Source: Antedon mediterranea (taxonomy: Eukaryota; Echinodermata; Crinoidea; Comatulida; Antedonidae). From it: a stretch of 64,000 nucleotides of DNA. This document shows, one piece after another, positions 62,301-64,000 of this stretch; position 1 is the first letter of the stretch; every line of letters starts with the position of its first letter. The notes beneath the pieces were generated by a model. The model was not told the origin of the DNA. It did no database searches and saw nothing but the letters and a program-made list of their open reading frames with translations. The translations under genes and the position numbers were made by a program. The stretch lies in NCBI RefSeq assembly GCF_964355755.1, contig NC_092680.1, positions 3,201,001-3,265,000 of the forward strand, written 5' to 3'.

Positions 62301-63669
62301 CTCGGATAAGAACTTTAAACCGTAGGTTCAGTGTGCACATCTAGCTCATGTGCACTTTAAAGAACCTAGTACGAGTAGAGTGTTACCCTGGTGTACTAGT
62401 ACATCACAGCCACTGATCATACATAACTGGGCAGTCTGGGAGACCAGTCTTTGACTGAAGAGGTCACCCAGTATAAATAAATAATTTCAATTTATATCCT
62501 CTACGCATCCTTATTTTAGGTCCACAAGGCTCTTAGTAAAGAACGTTATGTGTACTTCTCAAAAGGCCTACAACAATACAAAAAGGTATGATTCACTCAC
62601 TGTTATAAAAAAAAAGCTTTGAATCCATGATAGTATACAAAATTCAACAGTGCGTACTATTTCGCGCCATGTGACCCACAATCATTCAATCAAATGACAG
62701 GAATTTATTAGGGTGTTATATAAACTGAAATAACACATCTGTTGGAAATGATCAATTTGCCATTTCTATTGAAATATCTTTTGAAATGCATATCTTTTGA
62801 TTTTCATTCAATTATAAATTTATATATACCGTACTATATTGAAATTATTTTATTGCTTTTTGACAACCAGTATTCAATTACCATTTGAAAGGAACATGCA
62901 TGCATTTATGTTTATGGATCAGTTTAGATATTCCTATTTCAGTTTATATGAATTTGATATTAACAGTTTATTTTCACATTATTTTTGTTACAAAATTAAT
63001 TTTCTTTTGCACAGGATGAGGATTTTTCAGAGTTGGTTTCAACTTTAGCAACGTTATTTTTAAATAGTCAAAGCGAATTTATTCTTTTCCGAGGTAAGTA
63101 CAGTCTCTTATCCAACAGCTTCCCTGAATTTCTGTAGTTTTTCTGACCATCTCAAATTTATCCATATTCAATCCACAACCCTGCTCCTACTAAAATCTTA
63201 TATTCCATTCATCAGCCTAGCTGCTATCTCCACTCATCCACTTGTAAAGTGCCTCAAACAAACATGGAAAATTCTAATTCTAATGGACATTTTTCTGCTG
63301 TAACTTTCCTTTGGAATTCACTACCTTACAGTATATGTATTTCATCAACATTGAGACAGTTTATTAAGCGCTGTCTACACTATCAAACTTTATGTGACAA
63401 AAAAATGTGATGTGCCCATATATGGACATGATGACGTCATAGTAATACCATATTTGGGCATATCACTACCGTATTTAGACAGAGCTTTACTTTAGTATTC
63501 AGATCATTATTATGATTGACTTTTTTTAAATATTTTTTAAAAGATTTTTACAGGTTTGTGCGGCCGCATCATAAGAAAGAATTTTCTGAAGTCTGCTTTA
63601 ATTTGACGGCTTTGTCTTGTAATTACAAACCAGAACACAGCATATCGAAAGTAAAAGAAGACGCAAAAG
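44342..63669 (+). CDS. RTEL1: regulator of telomere elongation helicase 1, C-terminus outside window
   Basis: FeS-cluster 5'-3' DNA helicase of the XPD/DEAH family, acting in telomere maintenance and recombination control. Exons: 44342-44443, 49032-49237, 49923-50016, 50662-50804, 51260-51335, 52844-52928, 53198-53263, 53404-53545, 54300-54338, 54428-54506, 55071-55168, 55620-55678, 55841-55903, 56566-56653, 57058-57190, 57468-57622, 58015-58178, 58453-58530, 58998-59251, 59733-59856, 60156-60318, 60647-60741, 60959-61003, 61128-61199, 61951-62025, 62520-62585, 63015-63093, 63544-63669. Landmarks: Walker A SPTGTGKT (exon 2), four FeS cysteines (exons 4 and 6), IIFDEAHN (exon 7), YWCFSPG and LTSGTLSP (exon 15), VSEGLDF and QAIGRVIRH (exon 19), basic NLS-like KKRKK (exon 24), harmonin-like domain with [10 protein letters not shown] (exons 25-28). 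About 989 codons are visible; the rest lies to the right. Exon 2 has one extra base (see separate entry). Confidence 0.95.
45280..46075. repeat. minisatellite, ~73-bp unit, left arm of snap-back element
   Basis: About ten units built on TACCTGCCATCAATATGATGG, then ATTATGATTATAGATTTAAA and GAACACGTCAGCTACATTTG. Short 34-bp partial units occur (45640-45665, 45905-45930). CCATCA/TGATGG in each unit forms a small hairpin. Confidence 0.92.
46088..47165 (-). pseudogene. decayed transposon ORF with PIN-like acidic motifs and C-terminal Cys cluster
   Basis: Reading minus strand from about 47165 to 46088, three-frame translation gives a recognisable but broken protein of about 350 residues. Segments include [76 protein letters not shown] and a CxC-type end ([19 protein letters not shown]). 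I recognise this combination as a multi-copy hypothetical family of invertebrate genomes, often transposon-linked. The RDTD and GCDTT motifs suggest a PIN/FEN-like nuclease fold (inference). There are several stops and frameshifts, including at a poly-A run near 46420. The 5' part is absent. Confidence 0.75.
47204..47566 (+). pseudogene. inverted duplicate of the transposon ORF 3' end
   Basis: Plus-strand copy of the same C-terminal segment ([40 protein letters not shown]). It is interrupted by a stop just before the Cys cluster and further stops within it. Nearly identical to the minus-strand version at 46088-46410, so the duplication is more recent than the ORF family itself. Confidence 0.85.
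47590..47995. repeat. minisatellite, right arm of snap-back element
   Basis: About six units of the left-arm repeat, inverted (CCATCATATTGATGGCAGGTA), spaced about 73 bp, with one short unit near 47640-47675. Confidence 0.9.
48872..49011. repeat. family B MITE-like palindrome beside RTEL1 exon 2
   Basis: GCTTTGTCTACACTACTG at the left and TTTGATATTGTAGACAGAG at the right, with CATATTTGGGCACATCACAC inside. It ends about 20 bp before the RTEL1 exon 2 acceptor. Confidence 0.82.
49198..49204 (+). other. RTEL1: apparent +1 frameshift in RTEL1 exon 2
   Basis: The Walker A frame reads through to CAA CTG then AAAAGAAGCC. To join exon 3 ([18 protein letters not shown]) the exon must end in phase 1 (GGA G), but the count gives phase 2. 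Removing one A from the AAAA run at 49200-49203 gives [15 protein letters not shown] and restores both frame and splice phase. Confidence 0.75.
50432..50618. repeat. family C MITE-like palindrome (short copy)
   Basis: AAAGATGTATTGTCCCTAAA at the left, GGACAATACATCTTTAAT at the right, in RTEL1 intron 3. The interior is shortened. Confidence 0.75.
50833..51152. repeat. family C MITE-like palindrome
   Basis: Begins ATTAAAGATATTATTTATT and ends GGGGACAATACATCTTTAAT, with AATGTCACATGATAGTTAGT and GGAAGTGATTAACTTTGTTA internal. RTEL1 intron 4. Confidence 0.78.
51388..51533. repeat. family B MITE-like element with internal tandem repeat
   Basis: GATGATGTCATATCACTAC, then four tandem copies of a 21-bp word (CATATTTGGGCATGTCACTAC), then a right end TTTATAGTGTAGACAGAGCTTA. 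The left terminus is missing. RTEL1 intron 5. Confidence 0.8.
51775..52785. mobile_element. non-autonomous TTAA-flanked (piggyBac-like) DNA transposon
   Basis: A 1011-bp element with 12-bp perfect terminal inverted repeats (AGGAAAGGAACA / TGTTCCTTTCCT), flanked on both sides by TTAA (51771-51774, 52786-52789), the classic piggyBac-type target duplication. Subterminal GTGACGTCAGAT and ATCTGACGTCAC words are also inverted. The interior is richer in GC than the surrounding intron. A 122-codon minus-strand ORF (52036-52404) has no domain I recognise. RTEL1 intron 5. Confidence 0.82.
55929..56455 (-). mobile_element. family A SINE split by a nested insertion
   Basis: Body matches at 55929-56123 and tRNA-like head at 56372-56455 (ACCACCAGAACCACTGAGTG, GCCGATGTTATGGCTACGTA). 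They are separated by about 250 bp of unrelated AT-rich sequence containing CCATTGTGGTCC. RTEL1 intron 13. Confidence 0.78.
57230..57392. repeat. family B MITE-like palindrome
   Basis: AAGCTCTGTCTAAACTATTA at the left and TTTGATAATGTAGACAGGGC at the right, with ATGGACATGATGTCATATCA inside. RTEL1 intron 15. Confidence 0.82.
57680..57795. repeat. 22-bp minisatellite, about five copies
   Basis: Units of CGTCCTTCAAATGGGACGTA plus two bases, in direct tandem without spacers, in RTEL1 intron 16. Each unit contains a CGTCC..GGACG dyad. Confidence 0.92.
59435..59660 (-). mobile_element. tRNA-derived SINE, family B (copy 2)
   Basis: Shares GATGCTCTACATAAACAAAG, CTTATTACAAGTCTTTG, AGAAAAAATCCTGACAT and the inverted B box GACTTGAACCCAGGA with the copy at 8285-8528, plus an extra tail. 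RTEL1 intron 19. Confidence 0.78.
59928..59998 (+). mobile_element. tRNA-like SINE head fragment
   Basis: GCCTGGTGGTCTAGAGGTAT (A-box region) and GTGGGTTGGAGCCTC (B-box region) at tRNA spacing. Acceptor stem not convincing, so a SINE head rather than a working tRNA gene. RTEL1 intron 20. Confidence 0.5.
61472..61528. repeat. perfect-stem hairpin in RTEL1 intron 24
   Basis: ACGCCTGAAGGTGGCGCATT and AAGTGCGCCACCTTCAGGCG form a stem of about 20 bp around a 16-base loop, in a patch of higher GC than the rest of the intron. Confidence 0.85.
62192..62486 (+). mobile_element. tRNA-derived SINE, family A
   Basis: GTGAGTGGCCGAGCGGTTAC head, AGGGTTCGAGGCTCACTC B box, body through GATAAGAACTTTAAACCGTA to CAGTATAAATAAAT. 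It ends about 33 bp before RTEL1 exon 26. Confidence 0.85.
63371..63487. repeat. family B MITE-like palindrome
   Basis: GCGCTGTCTACACTATCAAA at the left, TTAGACAGAGCTTTAC at the right, with the usual CATATATGGACATGATGACG interior. RTEL1 intron 27. Confidence 0.82.
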
Positions 63670-63748
63670 GTTAGATATAGCTCTTTTTTAGTCCTAAGTT
63701 ATTTATCATTCGTGGTTGGTTAAATCACTTGTGTTTCGTTACGTCCTT

Positions 63749-64000
63749 AAGCTTGGTTCCAACTAGGACGCAACTCACGACGCTTGTGATTGGTCAAATC
63801 ACCTACATTGCGTTCACGTCTATGTTGCGTCTCTAGTGGGAACCAAGCATTAGGTTATTTCAAATCACCTACATTGCGTTCACGTCTATGTTGCGTCTCT
63901 AGTGGGAACCAAGCATTAGGTTATTTCAAATCACCTACATTGCGTTCACGTCTATGTTGCGTCTCTAGTGGGAACCAAGCATTAGGTTATTTCAAATCAC
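63749..64000. repeat. family A MITE with amplified right end, running off the window
   Basis: After one left end (AGCTTGGTTCCAACTAGGAC) the right-hand segment (AAATCACCTACATTGCGTTC ... CTAGTGGGAACCAAGCATTA) repeats about every 76 bp, at least three times, and continues past the window edge. Confidence 0.9.

Noticed and set aside
63574-63669. RTEL1 exon 28 starting at TTTTTACAG (63554)
   Set aside because: That acceptor puts the exon out of frame with a stop; the AAAAG acceptor before 63544 gives [10 protein letters not shown] in frame.

Overview
This is an AT-rich metazoan genomic window. Coding regions are split into many short exons by GT-AG introns, and two GC donors are inferred. Introns and spacers are packed with SINEs, MITE-like palindromes and minisatellites. 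The gene content (chains of C-type lectin and sushi domains, mucin stalks, a MAM receptor, an orphan rhodopsin-like GPCR, RTEL1) and the abundant tRNA-derived SINEs suggest a marine invertebrate deuterostome, probably an echinoderm or relative. That placement is inference; no marker fixes the species.

Layout. (1) 1-22658 holds three plus-strand members of one single-pass receptor family: a 5'-truncated lectin/sushi/mucin receptor (1-4684), a tiny signal-peptide/stalk/TM paralogue without any lectin or sushi exon (6787-10784), and a complete sushi2-lectin2-sushi2-mucin-TM receptor with a long coding VNTR (13612-22658). Exon phases and the membrane-anchor exons are shared within the family. (2) 24257-25243 is a minus-strand, class A GPCR whose coding region is intronless. 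(3) 27564-36080 is a MAM-domain single-pass receptor with two candidate signal-peptide first exons and a tyrosine-rich tail. (4) 39680-41703 is a tyrosine-motif protein of about 536 residues. It repeats the W-E-E-N-x-x-Y module seen at the end of the MAM receptor tail, and its main exon is in the phase needed to act as an alternative tail of that receptor. (5) 44342 to the right edge is RTEL1, 28 exons, truncated by the window end. Its second exon carries an apparent one-base frameshift.

Mobile and repeat DNA: at least four MITE-like palindrome families, two tRNA-derived SINE families, a TTAA-flanked piggyBac-like element in an RTEL1 intron, and in RTEL1 intron 1 a roughly 4.2-kb snap-back element whose arms duplicate the 3' end of a decayed transposon ORF plus a minisatellite.

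How the genes may work together: the first 42 kb looks like a receptor neighbourhood, with pattern-recognition-type ectodomains and phosphotyrosine-type tails. The most notable candidate system is the MAM receptor together with the adjacent multi-tyrosine exon. All exon models come from reading splice sites and frames by eye, without transcripts.
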